Part shown: piece after piece, positions 16,204 through 23,827 of the stretch | Layout: every line of letters starts with the position of its first letter | Numbering within the stretch: position 1 is the first letter of the stretch | Origin: Paenisporosarcina antarctica | Lineage (GTDB): Bacteria > Bacillota > Bacilli > Bacillales_A > Planococcaceae | DNA: 64,000 bases | NCBI RefSeq assembly: GCF_004367585.1 | Contig: NZ_CP038015.1 | Coordinates: forward strand, 2,238,001-2,302,000 | Reading direction: 5' to 3' | Notes under the pieces: model-generated | The model's input: the letters and a program-made list of their open reading frames with translations, nothing else | The model's database searches: none | Told to the model about the DNA's origin: nothing | Translations under genes and position numbers: made by a program

Positions 16204-16788
16204 TTAGGTAGTTGCGCCCTCAACTTTAGACTCAGGTGCTGTTTCGTCTGGTTCAATATCAGCAAAAGTCTCATGATTCTCTTCTAAATCACGTGTACGA
16301 TGTGCAATTCTAGAGGAAGCACATGCAGCAATACTTGCCACTAGATCGTCTAAAAAAGTATGAATGCTACTGCCTATTTTAGTGTCTAACTTTTTAATAA
16401 TACCAATTTTATTTTTGTCTAAATGTCCAAAAGTTGTTACTGCAATACTGCCGTATGTATATGCGGCTCCCAATGCAATCATTTCATCTACACCGAACAA
16501 CCCTTCATCTGATTCAATAATTTGTTGAAGAGGATCTGATAACATTTTCTTCTCCGCTAATTCATCAAGTTCAATACCTACTAATATAGCATGTTGCATT
16601 TCTCTCTTTTTCAAGACACTTTCAACTGATTCTATGCAATGTTCAATTGTCAGTCCAACATTGTACGGAACTTGCATTTCGAAAACGATTTCTGAAACCT
16701 CTTTTATGGTAACTCCGCGTCGTTTCAATGCTGATTTTGTTGCTTCGTATACTTGTTGAGAGTGAATTCTTCCTTGATTGTTATCCAT
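16204..16788 (-). CDS. PgpA-like protein (YutG family)
   Basis: 194-residue protein similar to B. subtilis YutG, a phosphatidylglycerophosphatase A-type protein. The N-terminal part (about 1-110) is an extra domain seen in Bacillus members (MQVPYNVGLTIEHCIESV and so on). The PgpA-like region (about 85-170) includes GVDEMIALGAAYTYG, TFLDDLVASIAAC and the downstream SSRIAHR. PgpA enzymes dephosphorylate phosphatidylglycerophosphate, but activity has not to my knowledge been shown for this soluble-looking branch. It is divergently oriented to yjcH with about 100 bp between them. Confidence 0.75.
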   Translation of the reverse strand: MDNNQGRIHSQQVYEATKSALKRRGVTIKEVSEIVFEMQVPYNVGLTIEHCIESVESVLKKREMQHAILVGIELDELAEKKMLSDPLQQIIESDEGLFGVDEMIALGAAYTYGSIAVTTFGHLDKNKIGIIKKLDTKIGSSIHTFLDDLVASIAACASSRIAHRTRDLEENHETFADIEPDETAPESKVEGATT

Positions 16789-16887
16789 AATATCATCTCC
16801 ATTTCTTATAGTGGTTATTCAAGAATATACGTTCTACCTGCATTATGATACAATTTCTGTAGCAAGATTTAGAGGAGGTCATGTACG

Positions 16888-17610
16888 ATGTCTAAAGGTA
16901 CAATTCAAGACGTTACACTTTTTAGTGACGCCTTACAAGAAGATATGCAATTGCTGATTTATTTACCAACAAATTACTCACCACTTTATAAATATACCGT
17001 GTTAATTGCATCTGACGGGAAAGATTACTTCCAATTAGGACGGATTTCACGTGTTACAGACGAACTACTTGAAAACAAAGAAATTGAAAATATAATTATT
17101 GTTGGTATTCCCTATAAAAGTGTAGAAGATCGCAACAAGAAATACCATCCATCTGGAGAACAACATGATGCTTACTTACGTTTTCTTGCTCATGAGCTTG
17201 TTCCTTATTTAGATAAAGAATACCCAACCTATCAAATAGGCATGGGCAGAGCATTGATTGGTGATTCTTTGGCAGCTACAGTGTCTCTTCTTGCTGCAGT
17301 AAAATATCCGAATATATTTGGAAAAGTTATTTTACATTCTCCGATGGTGAATACAGATGTTTTATCTAAAGTCGAAAATATTCGAACACCTCATTCTCTC
17401 TCTGTTTATCACATTATTGGTACAGGTGAAGATAAAGTGAAATTATCAAATGGGAAAATTGAAAATTTCCTGAAACCAAATCGAGATTTGAATTCCTTGA
17501 TGCAAGAAAAAGGGTTTTTGGTGTTCTATGACGAATTTATAGGAGACCATACTTGGAAGCATTGGCAGCCAGATATCAAAAGATCGATTAAAATGAATTT
17601 CAGTCTATGA
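16888..17610 (+). CDS. yjcH: YjcH-like esterase/hydrolase
   Basis: 240-residue alpha/beta hydrolase of the putative esterase (esterase D-like) family. LIYLPTNYSPL at the start and GRALIGDSLAATVSLL, a nucleophile-elbow-like G-D-S-L segment, place it in this family. The His near the end (GDHTWKHW) would complete a Ser-Asp-His triad. The start is the ATG at 16888 with GAGGTC upstream. In B. subtilis yjcH, yjcG and yjcF are neighbours, and the same three genes follow each other here. Substrate unknown. Confidence 0.85.
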   Translation: MSKGTIQDVTLFSDALQEDMQLLIYLPTNYSPLYKYTVLIASDGKDYFQLGRISRVTDELLENKEIENIIIVGIPYKSVEDRNKKYHPSGEQHDAYLRFLAHELVPYLDKEYPTYQIGMGRALIGDSLAATVSLLAAVKYPNIFGKVILHSPMVNTDVLSKVENIRTPHSLSVYHIIGTGEDKVKLSNGKIENFLKPNRDLNSLMQEKGFLVFYDEFIGDHTWKHWQPDIKRSIKMNFSL

Positions 17611-17685
17611 ATTTTGAATGCCTAATTTATTAATTTTGTTATAATAAGAGTATGCACTTACTCAACTAAGAAGGAGGTTTTTCAG

Positions 17686-18204
17686 ATGAAATACGGAGTC
17701 GTTGCATTCCCATCTAAAAAACTACAAGATTTGGCAAATTCGTATCGAAAACGTTATGATCCACATTATTCACTCATTACCCCTCACATGACACTTAAAG
17801 GTGTCTTTGAAGCAAGTGACACTGAAATTGAAGTACTATCAAACAGTATCAGAAACGTGGTTCAACGTCATAAACCATTCACATTACACGCAACTGGTGT
17901 TAGTTCTTTTGCACCAACTACTAATGCAATTTATTTCAAAGTTGATAAGACTGAAGCATTAATTAATTTACATGAAGATTTACACAAAGAGAGTTTAGGA
18001 CTCAAAGCAGAACATACATTTGTTCCGCACATTACAATTGCACAAAAAATGTCATCAGGTGAACATGATGATATATATGCTCAATTAAAAATGGCTGGTC
18101 TTAATCACGATGAAACAATTGATCGCTTGCATTTGCTATACCAACTTGAAGATGGTTATTGGACGGTTTATGAAACATTCCGTTTGACTGGAGCTGAAAA
18201 CTAA
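17686..18204 (+). CDS. yjcG: YjcG, 2H phosphoesterase (2'-5' RNA ligase-like)
   Basis: 172-residue member of the 2H phosphoesterase superfamily. The two catalytic HxT motifs are visible as HMTLKG (about residues 34-39) and HITIAQ (about 110-115), in a bilobal fold. Relatives act on cyclic phosphates in RNA or nucleotides. AAGGAGG stands upstream of the ATG and a TATAAT lies in the gap after yjcH, so it may have its own promoter. yjcF begins two bases after its stop. Confidence 0.92.
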   Translation: MKYGVVAFPSKKLQDLANSYRKRYDPHYSLITPHMTLKGVFEASDTEIEVLSNSIRNVVQRHKPFTLHATGVSSFAPTTNAIYFKVDKTEALINLHEDLHKESLGLKAEHTFVPHITIAQKMSSGEHDDIYAQLKMAGLNHDETIDRLHLLYQLEDGYWTVYETFRLTGAEN

Positions 18205-18205
18205 T

Positions 18206-18634
18206 TTGATTACAGCAAAACGAGTGGAAACAGAAAAAGAACGTGAAGATGCTTTTCTTATTCGTCAAAAAGTATTTGTTCAAGAACAAGATGTTCCTGT
18301 GGATTTAGAGTTAGATGAACATGATCAGTCCGCAATCCATTTTGTCGCATATGACGGTGAAGAGCCAATAGGTGCGGGACGTATTCGGGTACCTGAACCG
18401 GGTATTTCAAAAGTGGAGCGAGTGTGCATATTATCGCAATACCGAGGTAAGCATTTAGGTAATTTGATGATGGAGAAAATGGAATTTTATGCGAAAGAAG
18501 CTGGATTAAAAACAGTTAAACTAAACGCTCAAAGCTATGCCATTCCATTTTACGAAAAACTTCACTACAAAATTACTTCACCAGAATTTTTGGATGCGGG
18601 TATCCCTCATCGTGCCATGCAAAAAGAATTATAA
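18206..18634 (+). CDS. yjcF: YjcF, GNAT acetyltransferase
   Basis: 142-residue GCN5-related N-acetyltransferase. The FVQEQDVPVDLELDEHD region and the acetyl-CoA-binding segment (QYRGKHLGNLMMEKM) are typical of the ElaA/YjcF branch. It starts with a TTG just after the yjcG stop, with GGAGCTGA in the end of yjcG as binding site, so it is translationally coupled. The acetyl acceptor is unknown. A bidirectional terminator shared with spoVIF lies downstream. Confidence 0.92.
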   Translation: MITAKRVETEKEREDAFLIRQKVFVQEQDVPVDLELDEHDQSAIHFVAYDGEEPIGAGRIRVPEPGISKVERVCILSQYRGKHLGNLMMEKMEFYAKEAGLKTVKLNAQSYAIPFYEKLHYKITSPEFLDAGIPHRAMQKEL

Positions 18635-18683
18635 AAAGTTGTTCCAAAAAATAAAATAGTTGTCTTCTTAAACCTGAATTATC

Positions 18684-18724
18684 AAAAAAAGCACTTGTTC
18701 ATAATTGAACAAGTGCTTTTTTTA
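18684..18724. terminator. bidirectional terminator between yjcF and spoVIF
   Basis: AAAGCACTTGTTC pairs with GAACAAGTGCTTT, flanked by A and T runs on both sides; it serves both convergent genes. Confidence 0.85.
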
Positions 18725-18982
18725 TTCATTTTTCTGATTCATCATTGAAGCTATTTCATTTAAGTTTAGCTTATTTCCTTTTTGAACCACCGAATTCACA
18801 ATTTTTTCTTCTAAATCTTTTGTTATTGGTTTTCCAGCAATTTTAGATACTTTGCGAACAATTTTTTGTACTTGTTTTTCATCTGAAAAATCTGCGTACT
18901 GTATTGCATTTGCTAATGCGAAAACTTCATCCATAGACACACCAGTTTTTTGCTCAATTTTCTTAAAAAATGAGTCGTTCAT
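18722..18982 (-). CDS. spoVIF: SpoVIF, spore coat assembly protein
   Basis: 86-residue soluble protein matching stage VI sporulation protein F (YjcC, 88 aa in B. subtilis), which is needed for proper coat assembly and spore resistance. The segments VSMDEVFALANAIQYADFSD, VRKVSKIAGKPITK and the basic NSVVQKGNK near the C-terminus are characteristic. Start ATG with AGGAGGG upstream. It lies 11 bp after a small YjcZ-like reading frame, the arrangement seen in B. subtilis, and next to yjcF. Confidence 0.93.
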   Translation of the reverse strand: MNDSFFKKIEQKTGVSMDEVFALANAIQYADFSDEKQVQKIVRKVSKIAGKPITKDLEEKIVNSVVQKGNKLNLNEIASMMNQKNE

Positions 18983-18993
18983 TTGTTTCCCTC

Positions 18994-19119
18994 CTATTTT
19001 ACATAATAGCTACTTACGATGATGAATAGGATAAATAGCACAATAATAAGAACAAATGTTGACCCTTTATAAGAGCATGAGTTGGATGTATTTGTGGATA
19101 ACCATCGTAAAAACCGCAA
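18994..19119 (-). CDS. YjcZ-like small sporulation membrane peptide (possibly frameshifted)
   Basis: A 41-codon frame whose C-terminal part reads NSCSYKGSTFVLIIVLFI and continues LFIIVSSYYVK, very similar to the conserved hydrophobic tail of YjcZ/YjoZ-family sporulation peptides. It directly precedes spoVIF. The only in-frame start is a TTG at 19117-19119 with a weak site, and the N-terminal half (RFLRWLSTNT) does not look like the Gly/Tyr-rich family beginning. A different frame upstream starts with an ATG (MVGKGIVESCGFYDGYPQ) and looks more natural, so a frameshift (mutation or sequencing error) near 19080 is possible. Confidence 0.45.
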   Translation of the reverse strand: MRFLRWLSTNTSNSCSYKGSTFVLIIVLFILFIIVSSYYVK

Positions 19120-19196
19120 CTTTCTACTATTCCCTTACCTACCATCCCATTCGACCTAGAATATGCAAATAGGTAGAAATGAAAAGGGCATATACC

Positions 19197-19562
19197 TCAG
19201 GAAACTTTCCCTTTTGATTTAAAAAGAATTGCGCCAACTACACCAAAAATAATGGCAGCACTGATTCCTGAACTTGTCACTTCAAACATACCAGTTATTA
19301 CACCAATAAAACCATGTTTTTCTGCCTCTTGTAAAGCACCATGTGTTAGTGCATTACCAAAAGAAGTAATTGGGACAGTTGCGCCCGCTCCAGCGAAGTC
19401 AATGAATGGCTCATACAAACCAAATCCATCAAGGACAGAACCAATAACCACCAATAAACTTAGTGTATGCGCAGGTGTCAATTTCGCTACATCGAAAAGA
19501 AGTTGTCCTACTACACAAACAAGTCCACCGACTACAAAAGCAATAATAATAGAAGAGATCAT
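19197..19562 (-). CDS. spoVAEb: SpoVAEb, dipicolinate channel component
   Basis: 121-residue membrane protein of the SpoVAC/SpoVAEB family, with about four membrane segments and the family motif [21 protein letters not shown]. SpoVA proteins form the inner-spore-membrane channel for calcium dipicolinate uptake in sporulation and release in germination. It is the last gene of a lipoprotein-spoVAC-spoVAD-spoVAEb operon, 9 bp after spoVAD. It is related to SpoVAC by old duplication (shared GAG...P(I/V)T.FGNA). Confidence 0.93.
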   Translation of the reverse strand: MISSIIIAFVVGGLVCVVGQLLFDVAKLTPAHTLSLLVVIGSVLDGFGLYEPFIDFAGAGATVPITSFGNALTHGALQEAEKHGFIGVITGMFEVTSSGISAAIIFGVVGAILFKSKGKVS

Positions 19563-19571
19563 ATTGTCACC

Positions 19572-20573
19572 TCAATCCATCGTCACTTCAACAGCATGGG
19601 CAATACATGGAATGGTTTCGCCCTGTTGAAATGATAATGGGGATAGTAAAGCACCTGTTGCTACTAATAAAATTTTCTTCCATTTCTTTGACAATAACTC
19701 TGCGTATATAGGTCCAAGGTAAACGGAAGCCGAACAACCTGCTCCACTTCCTCCTGATAAAAATTTATCATTGTTGCCATAAAATTCAGCACCTGCATCT
19801 CTATAACTATCGACAGGATAAGTAGAAATACCACTTGATTTAATTAATTCTTGCAAAATGGCATAGCCATTTTTCCCTAGATCACCGGTCATAACAAAAT
19901 CGTAGGATGTATCTTTATTTTGAGATAAATGTTGTTGAATTGTGTCAAAAGCAGCCGGAGCCATTGCACTTCCCATATCCAGTGGGTCTAAACACTCACA
20001 ATCAATTACTTGTCCAATCGTAGCAGAATGTATATACGGTTTTTCGCTTTGATGTGTAGAAAGAATACCATAACCTGCCCCAGTGACAGTCCATTGACCT
20101 GTAGGCGGCTTTTGAGCCCCATATTCAATGGGATAGCGAAATTGTTTCTCGACAGCATTGTGCTGACTTGCGGCACCAAATAATATTCGCTCCATATGAT
20201 TTGTTTCAATAAAAAAGCTAGCTGTAATAAGTGAAGAAACGCTAGTTGCACATGCAGAAAACATTCCCATAAAAGGAGTAGCCAGTGTACGAGCTGCAAA
20301 ACTAGAAGGTGTCATTTGATTAACCAAATCTCCAGACAAAAACAAATCAATATCTGGTGCCTCAAATCCACCTTTCATAATTGCCAATTTACATGTTTCC
20401 TCAATTAATTGTGCATGTCCTTTTTCATTCGTTTCCTGTCCGATTCTCTCATCTTCATAAATAAGGTCGAAATTTTTAAGAAATGGACTTTGTTTTTCTA
20501 GAGGTCCTACTCCTACTGCTGTTGACACGATACTTGGCTTAGAAACAAATTGGACCGTTCTCGCTTTTACCAA
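19572..20573 (-). CDS. spoVAD: SpoVAD, dipicolinate-binding thiolase-fold protein
   Basis: 333-residue protein with a thiolase-like fold lacking thiolase activity; in B. subtilis SpoVAD binds dipicolinic acid directly on the inner spore membrane. Conserved stretches include FSACATSVSSLITAS, GAGYGILS and FLSGGSGAGCSASVYLGP. The length is close to the 338 of B. subtilis. The start overlaps the spoVAC end by seven bases, so translation is coupled. Conserved position between spoVAC and spoVAEb. Confidence 0.96.
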   Translation of the reverse strand: MVKARTVQFVSKPSIVSTAVGVGPLEKQSPFLKNFDLIYEDERIGQETNEKGHAQLIEETCKLAIMKGGFEAPDIDLFLSGDLVNQMTPSSFAARTLATPFMGMFSACATSVSSLITASFFIETNHMERILFGAASQHNAVEKQFRYPIEYGAQKPPTGQWTVTGAGYGILSTHQSEKPYIHSATIGQVIDCECLDPLDMGSAMAPAAFDTIQQHLSQNKDTSYDFVMTGDLGKNGYAILQELIKSSGISTYPVDSYRDAGAEFYGNNDKFLSGGSGAGCSASVYLGPIYAELLSKKWKKILLVATGALLSPLSFQQGETIPCIAHAVEVTMD

Positions 20574-21022
20574 GAGATAACCCCCATTTTAACAAGACTA
20601 GTTTTAATAAGCGCGACAACAAATGCAGAAAACACACCATAAACAATAACCGCGCCTGCAAGTTTAAACATGTTTCCACCTACACCAAGAATGAATCCTT
20701 CTGACCTATGTTCAATCGCAGCAGAAATAATTGCGTTACCAAATCCAGTTACTGGAACTGCTGAGCCTGCTCCACCAAACTGTCCAATTTTTTTATATAT
20801 CCCTAAACCTGTTAATATCATTGACATAAAAATCAACGTTGCTACAGTTGGATTACTAGCTGTACGTTCAGTAAAAGAAAAAAAATAAATATAAGTTAAA
20901 GTAATGATTTGTCCAATCCCACAAATAATTCCTCCTACAAAAAAAGCTTTCAAACAATTCTTTACAATTGGTCGTTTTGGTGCCATTTGATCCACCGTTT
21001 GTTGATAGGAATTAACATCCAT
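20567..21022 (-). CDS. spoVAC: SpoVAC, mechanosensitive dipicolinate channel subunit
   Basis: 151-residue integral membrane protein. SpoVAC from B. subtilis behaves as a mechanosensitive channel. Family features are the N-terminal soluble segment (YQQTVDQMAPKRPIVKN), then four hydrophobic segments with GQFGGAGSAVPVTGFGNAI. Its ATG overlaps the stop codon of the upstream lipoprotein gene (TAATG), and its end overlaps spoVAD. Confidence 0.96.
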   Translation of the reverse strand: MDVNSYQQTVDQMAPKRPIVKNCLKAFFVGGIICGIGQIITLTYIYFFSFTERTASNPTVATLIFMSMILTGLGIYKKIGQFGGAGSAVPVTGFGNAIISAAIEHRSEGFILGVGGNMFKLAGAVIVYGVFSAFVVALIKTSLVKMGVISW

Positions 21023-21429
21023 TATGTTACCTCCTTTGACAGTGCTTGAATGTCGTCTAAATCTTTTTTCAAGTCTTCCATAGTTGGTTTTTCTTTAATG
21101 ATTTTCTCTAGTTCCCACGAAATTTTTAAATCACTAGATACAAAAACTTTATGGTCTGGAAATAGTGATTTGACTTCCTTTTCAAAAGACTTTGTAATTT
21201 TCACTTTTTTGAATTTTGATAATGGTTTTACTTGTATGGCAACCACAAGTTGATGATCAAAAAAAACGACATCTGCATCGTTTATATTTTGATTGTCTTT
21301 AAGAGCTGTTTGAATCAATTCAATTTCTTGTTGATCATCTTCCACGTGATAAGTGGATACTTGCGAATCGTTCGAACAACCTGTTAGTAATAGTAAGACA
21401 CAACTTACCCACCTGAATTTTTTCATCAA
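21022..21429 (-). CDS. YhcN/YlaJ-like spore lipoprotein
   Basis: 135-residue lipoprotein: MMKKF, a hydrophobic segment and the lipobox LLTGC with Cys18. The rest is charged and resembles the YhcN/YlaJ sporulation lipoprotein family (DADVVFFDHQLVVAIQVK, KSFEKEVKSLFPDHKVFVSSD). YhcN-like genes precede spoVAC in spoVA-type operons linked to spore wet-heat resistance, and this one does too. Its stop codon overlaps the spoVAC start. A possible sigma-G promoter with a 16-bp tandem duplication lies upstream. Confidence 0.8.
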   Translation of the reverse strand: MMKKFRWVSCVLLLLTGCSNDSQVSTYHVEDDQQEIELIQTALKDNQNINDADVVFFDHQLVVAIQVKPLSKFKKVKITKSFEKEVKSLFPDHKVFVSSDLKISWELEKIIKEKPTMEDLKKDLDDIQALSKEVT

Positions 21430-21446
21430 TTTATCACCTTTTATCT

Positions 21447-21478
21447 TTATTATGGTTACTATTTATTATGGTTACTAT
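21447..21478. repeat. perfect 16-bp tandem duplication
   Basis: TTATTATGGTTACTAT occurs twice in direct succession (21447-21462, 21463-21478), duplicating the -10-like CATAATA upstream of the spoVA operon. Confidence 0.95.
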
Positions 21479-21492
21479 TCAAAAGTTTATAC
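21464..21492 (-). promoter_or_regulatory. candidate sigma-G promoter of the spoVA operon
   Basis: GTATA (21488-21492), 17 nt, then CATAATA (21464-21470), close to the forespore sigma-G pattern (GHATR, CATNHTA). Expression in the forespore is expected for spoVA genes; the match itself is only suggestive. Confidence 0.4.
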
Positions 21493-21532
21493 ACAAATTG
21501 ATTTAGCCGCCCTGTTGTATGAACACAACCTA

Positions 21533-21541
21533 CATACAGTA
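21533..21541 (+). promoter_or_regulatory. candidate sporulation -10 element for the coat gene
   Basis: CATACAGTA fits both the sigma-E (CATACANT) and sigma-K (CATANNNTA) -10 patterns. It lies 33 nt before the coat gene ATG. A matching -35 is not evident. Confidence 0.35.
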
Positions 21542-21573
21542 TAAAGACTTAAAAAGATTGGGAGGTGAAAAAA

Positions 21574-22107
21574 ATGGGATGTGAACGTAAATATGAATCA
21601 ACAACATCATCCATTGAAGGTATTACAACAGGTAAAGGTAGATGTATCTGTGACGTAGTTCGTGCAATTAAAGACATTCAAGATGCTGTAGTGGACAACG
21701 ACTGTCCGGAATGTCCAACTAATTGTTTCCTTGAACCACTAGGTGGATTAGTAAGTCCAGCACGTCAACAAGCGGATACTCGTGTATTCATGCTTTTGAC
21801 AAAAGATGGTACGCCTTTCAAAGCTTTCTTCCGCGATAATGACTACCATGACTGTGATTGCTTCTCTGTATTCTTCCGTGTTGAAGACATATTCGATGGT
21901 TGCTGTGCAACTCTTCGTGTATTAGAGCCAGTAGATCGTCATAAAAAAGAAGTAAATCTAATTAATGATTGCGGTACTAAATTAAACTTGAAGAAAATCT
22001 GTGAAGTAAGAAATTTCCGACTTTCTGATAGCTGTATTACAGTTGATTTAAACTGCTTCTGCGGCATTGAATGTGTAGCTGATGTATTTCTTGGTGTATG
22101 TGAATAA
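21574..22107 (+). CDS. CotY/CotZ-family spore coat protein
   Basis: 177-residue cysteine-rich structural protein of the CotY/CotZ/ExsY family, which self-assembles into disulfide-linked crystalline sheets in the outer coat, crust or exosporium. Family marks are GKGRCICDVVRAIKDIQDAV, the CPECPTNCF cluster and a C-terminal CFCGIECV. I use the ATG at 21574 (MGCERKY), with GGAGGTGA centred about 8 nt upstream; the frame also opens at a GTG inside that site. Synteny (next to cotO-like and fabI genes) matches the cotVWXYZ region of B. subtilis, but only one such gene is here. Confidence 0.93.
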   Translation: MGCERKYESTTSSIEGITTGKGRCICDVVRAIKDIQDAVVDNDCPECPTNCFLEPLGGLVSPARQQADTRVFMLLTKDGTPFKAFFRDNDYHDCDCFSVFFRVEDIFDGCCATLRVLEPVDRHKKEVNLINDCGTKLNLKKICEVRNFRLSDSCITVDLNCFCGIECVADVFLGVCE

Positions 22108-22139
22108 TTAAATAACACTTCAAGCGTGCAGTGTCTAAC

Positions 22140-22179
22140 AAGCCCAACTTCCATTCAAAAGGAGGTTGGGCTTAATTTT
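22140..22179 (+). terminator. terminator of the coat gene
   Basis: AAGCCCAAC pairs with GTTGGGCTT and is followed by TAATTTTTG. Confidence 0.8.
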
Positions 22180-22273
22180 TGTATTCATATAGTTTGTGCG
22201 GATTGTTAAGAAATATATATGATATTTTTTTCAGGATGCAAAAAAACTTATGTGGTAAAAATGTTTTAAACAC

Positions 22274-22308
22274 AAAAATCATCCATTATAAATAAATGGA
22301 TGATTTTT
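22274..22308. terminator. terminator after the CotO-like gene
   Basis: AAAAATCATCCATT pairs with AATGGATGATTTTT, 10 bp after the stop of the minus-strand gene; symmetric, so it may work in both directions. Confidence 0.85.
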
Positions 22309-22318
22309 GCATAAAAGT

Positions 22319-22687
22319 TTAAATTCGAACAGGAAGGATTTTCCCCCGCCACCAAATCTCTTGAATATCTTGAATTTCAACTGCTACTAATTCACCTTCA
22401 GGTAATCTAATTTGAACGCTTTGTAGATGTAATGCATCAACAGCTCCACAAATTTTTTCACCATCTTTAAATTGAAAGCACAGTGGTTTGTAAACATGTT
22501 TTGCTAAATCTGTTTTCAAAAAAAGAAGCCTTTTCCACATCAACGGATCAATTTCGACTGCTTTTGCTAAAGGTTCAGGGAAGATTGAAGTACTTTCTTC
22601 TTGCCATCGAGAAACTTTTGGCACATGCCGATATACAGGCGGACCATGGACAAAAAGGAGCGGATCATTTTCCAATGAAACATACAC
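22319..22687 (-). CDS. CotO-like spore coat protein (short)
   Basis: 122-residue protein I assign with moderate confidence to the CotO family (B. subtilis CotO, 227 aa), mainly from position between fabI and cotY/cotZ and from the C-terminal block. There, KPLCFQFKDGEKICGAVDAL and VEIQDIQEIWWRGK resemble the conserved CotO tail (a short beta-rich element). The N-terminus (MYVSLENDPLLFVHGPPVY) also fits. It lacks the long basic low-complexity middle of B. subtilis CotO, which explains the short length. In B. subtilis CotO helps assemble the coat and crust. Confidence 0.6.
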   Translation of the reverse strand: MYVSLENDPLLFVHGPPVYRHVPKVSRWQEESTSIFPEPLAKAVEIDPLMWKRLLFLKTDLAKHVYKPLCFQFKDGEKICGAVDALHLQSVQIRLPEGELVAVEIQDIQEIWWRGKILPVRI

Positions 22688-22717
22688 ACCCTTTTTGAAG
22701 TAGTTTATGCAGTATGT

Positions 22718-23488
22718 TTACAATATGTGAAAACCACTGTCACAATGAATCGTTTCGCCTGTGATTCCACGAGATAATTGACTAAATAAAAATAATGCAG
22801 TATCGCCAACTTCTTCTGGCGTAGTGTTGCGACGAAGTGGTGCACGCTCTTCAATTTCTTTTAAGACGCTGTTAAAATCGCTTATACCTTTTGCAGACAA
22901 AGTGCGTATCGGGCCTGCTGAAATTGCGTTTACACGTATGTTATATTGTCCTAAATCAGCTGCTAAGTAGCGTACTGACATTTCTAGTGATGCTTTTGCC
23001 ACTCCCATGATGTTGTAGTTAGGTACAACTTTTTCTCCACCTATATACGTTAAAGTAACGATGCTACCACCTTCAGTCATCAATGGTTTAACAGCTTTCG
23101 CTACGACAGTTAATGAGAAAGCGCTGATATTATGTGCAAGTAAAAATCCTTCACGAGACGTATCTGAGAAATTCCCTGCTAATTCTTCTGTTTTTGCAAA
23201 TGCGATACAGTGAGCTAAGCCATCAACTTTACCTACCTGTTGCCCAATTGTTGAGAAACATTTCTCTACATCTTCGTCATTTGTTACATCACAAGGAAGT
23301 ACGAGTTCATGTTTCCCTTCTAATGTTGCCACTAAATCACGAACAGACTTTTCAAATCGTTCCCCAGCATAAGTAAAAATAATATTTGCTCCCGCTTTAT
23401 CTAGTGATTGTGCAATTCCCCAAGCGATACTTCTTTTATTTGCTACACCCATGATGACGTATGTTTTTCCTTGTAATGACAAAGACAT
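22718..23488 (-). CDS. fabI: FabI, enoyl-[acyl-carrier-protein] reductase (NADH)
   Basis: 256-residue short-chain dehydrogenase-type enzyme that reduces trans-2-enoyl-ACP in each fatty acid elongation cycle. The nucleotide-binding start (YVIMGVANKRSIAWGIA) and the catalytic Tyr-(X)6-Lys, in YNIMGVAK, are present. Length equals the family norm. A FapR operator (23517-23533) lies about 30 nt before the ATG, so malonyl-CoA should induce it. Synteny with B. subtilis fabI (yjbW) next to cotO is kept. Confidence 0.96.
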   Translation of the reverse strand: MSLSLQGKTYVIMGVANKRSIAWGIAQSLDKAGANIIFTYAGERFEKSVRDLVATLEGKHELVLPCDVTNDEDVEKCFSTIGQQVGKVDGLAHCIAFAKTEELAGNFSDTSREGFLLAHNISAFSLTVVAKAVKPLMTEGGSIVTLTYIGGEKVVPNYNIMGVAKASLEMSVRYLAADLGQYNIRVNAISAGPIRTLSAKGISDFNSVLKEIEERAPLRRNTTPEEVGDTALFLFSQLSRGITGETIHCDSGFHIL

Positions 23489-23820
23489 AAAAAAATCCCC
23501 CTATTAATTCTAATTATTAATACCTGGTACTAATAATACATCACAAAAAATAAAAGTGCAAAAAAATAGTAGAATAATAATAGGTAATTTCGTTTCCGGG
23601 TTAATGAAAATATTCCATACATATTTGCATGATACTTTTATTGAGATAATAGCCTAGAAATAGACTCGTCGAATAGAAAAAATATCGCTCCATTTCATTT
23701 TACACAACCAGAAAGACGGAAGTCCTTATCTGTCAATCTGGAACGAATTAACGTCAACCTAGCAAGTCAATCCATACTTTTCATATAAAAAAACTTTAAA
23801 AAAGTGATGAGAGCACTTTT
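23489..23820. other. intergenic region between mgtE and fabI
   Basis: About 330 bp. It holds the FapR operator close to fabI and the mgtE terminator at the other end; nothing else was recognised in the AT-rich middle. Confidence 0.5.
23517..23533. promoter_or_regulatory. FapR operator before fabI
   Basis: TTAATACCTGGTACTAA matches the FapR consensus TTAGTACCnnGTACTAA with one change. FapR represses fatty acid genes and is released by malonyl-CoA. Confidence 0.85.
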
Positions 23821-23827
23821 TTAAAGT
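23793..23827 (-). terminator. terminator of mgtE
   Basis: ACTTTAAAAAAGTG pairs with CACTTTTTTAAAGT; the stem includes the mgtE stop codon and ends in a T run on the minus strand. Confidence 0.8.
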
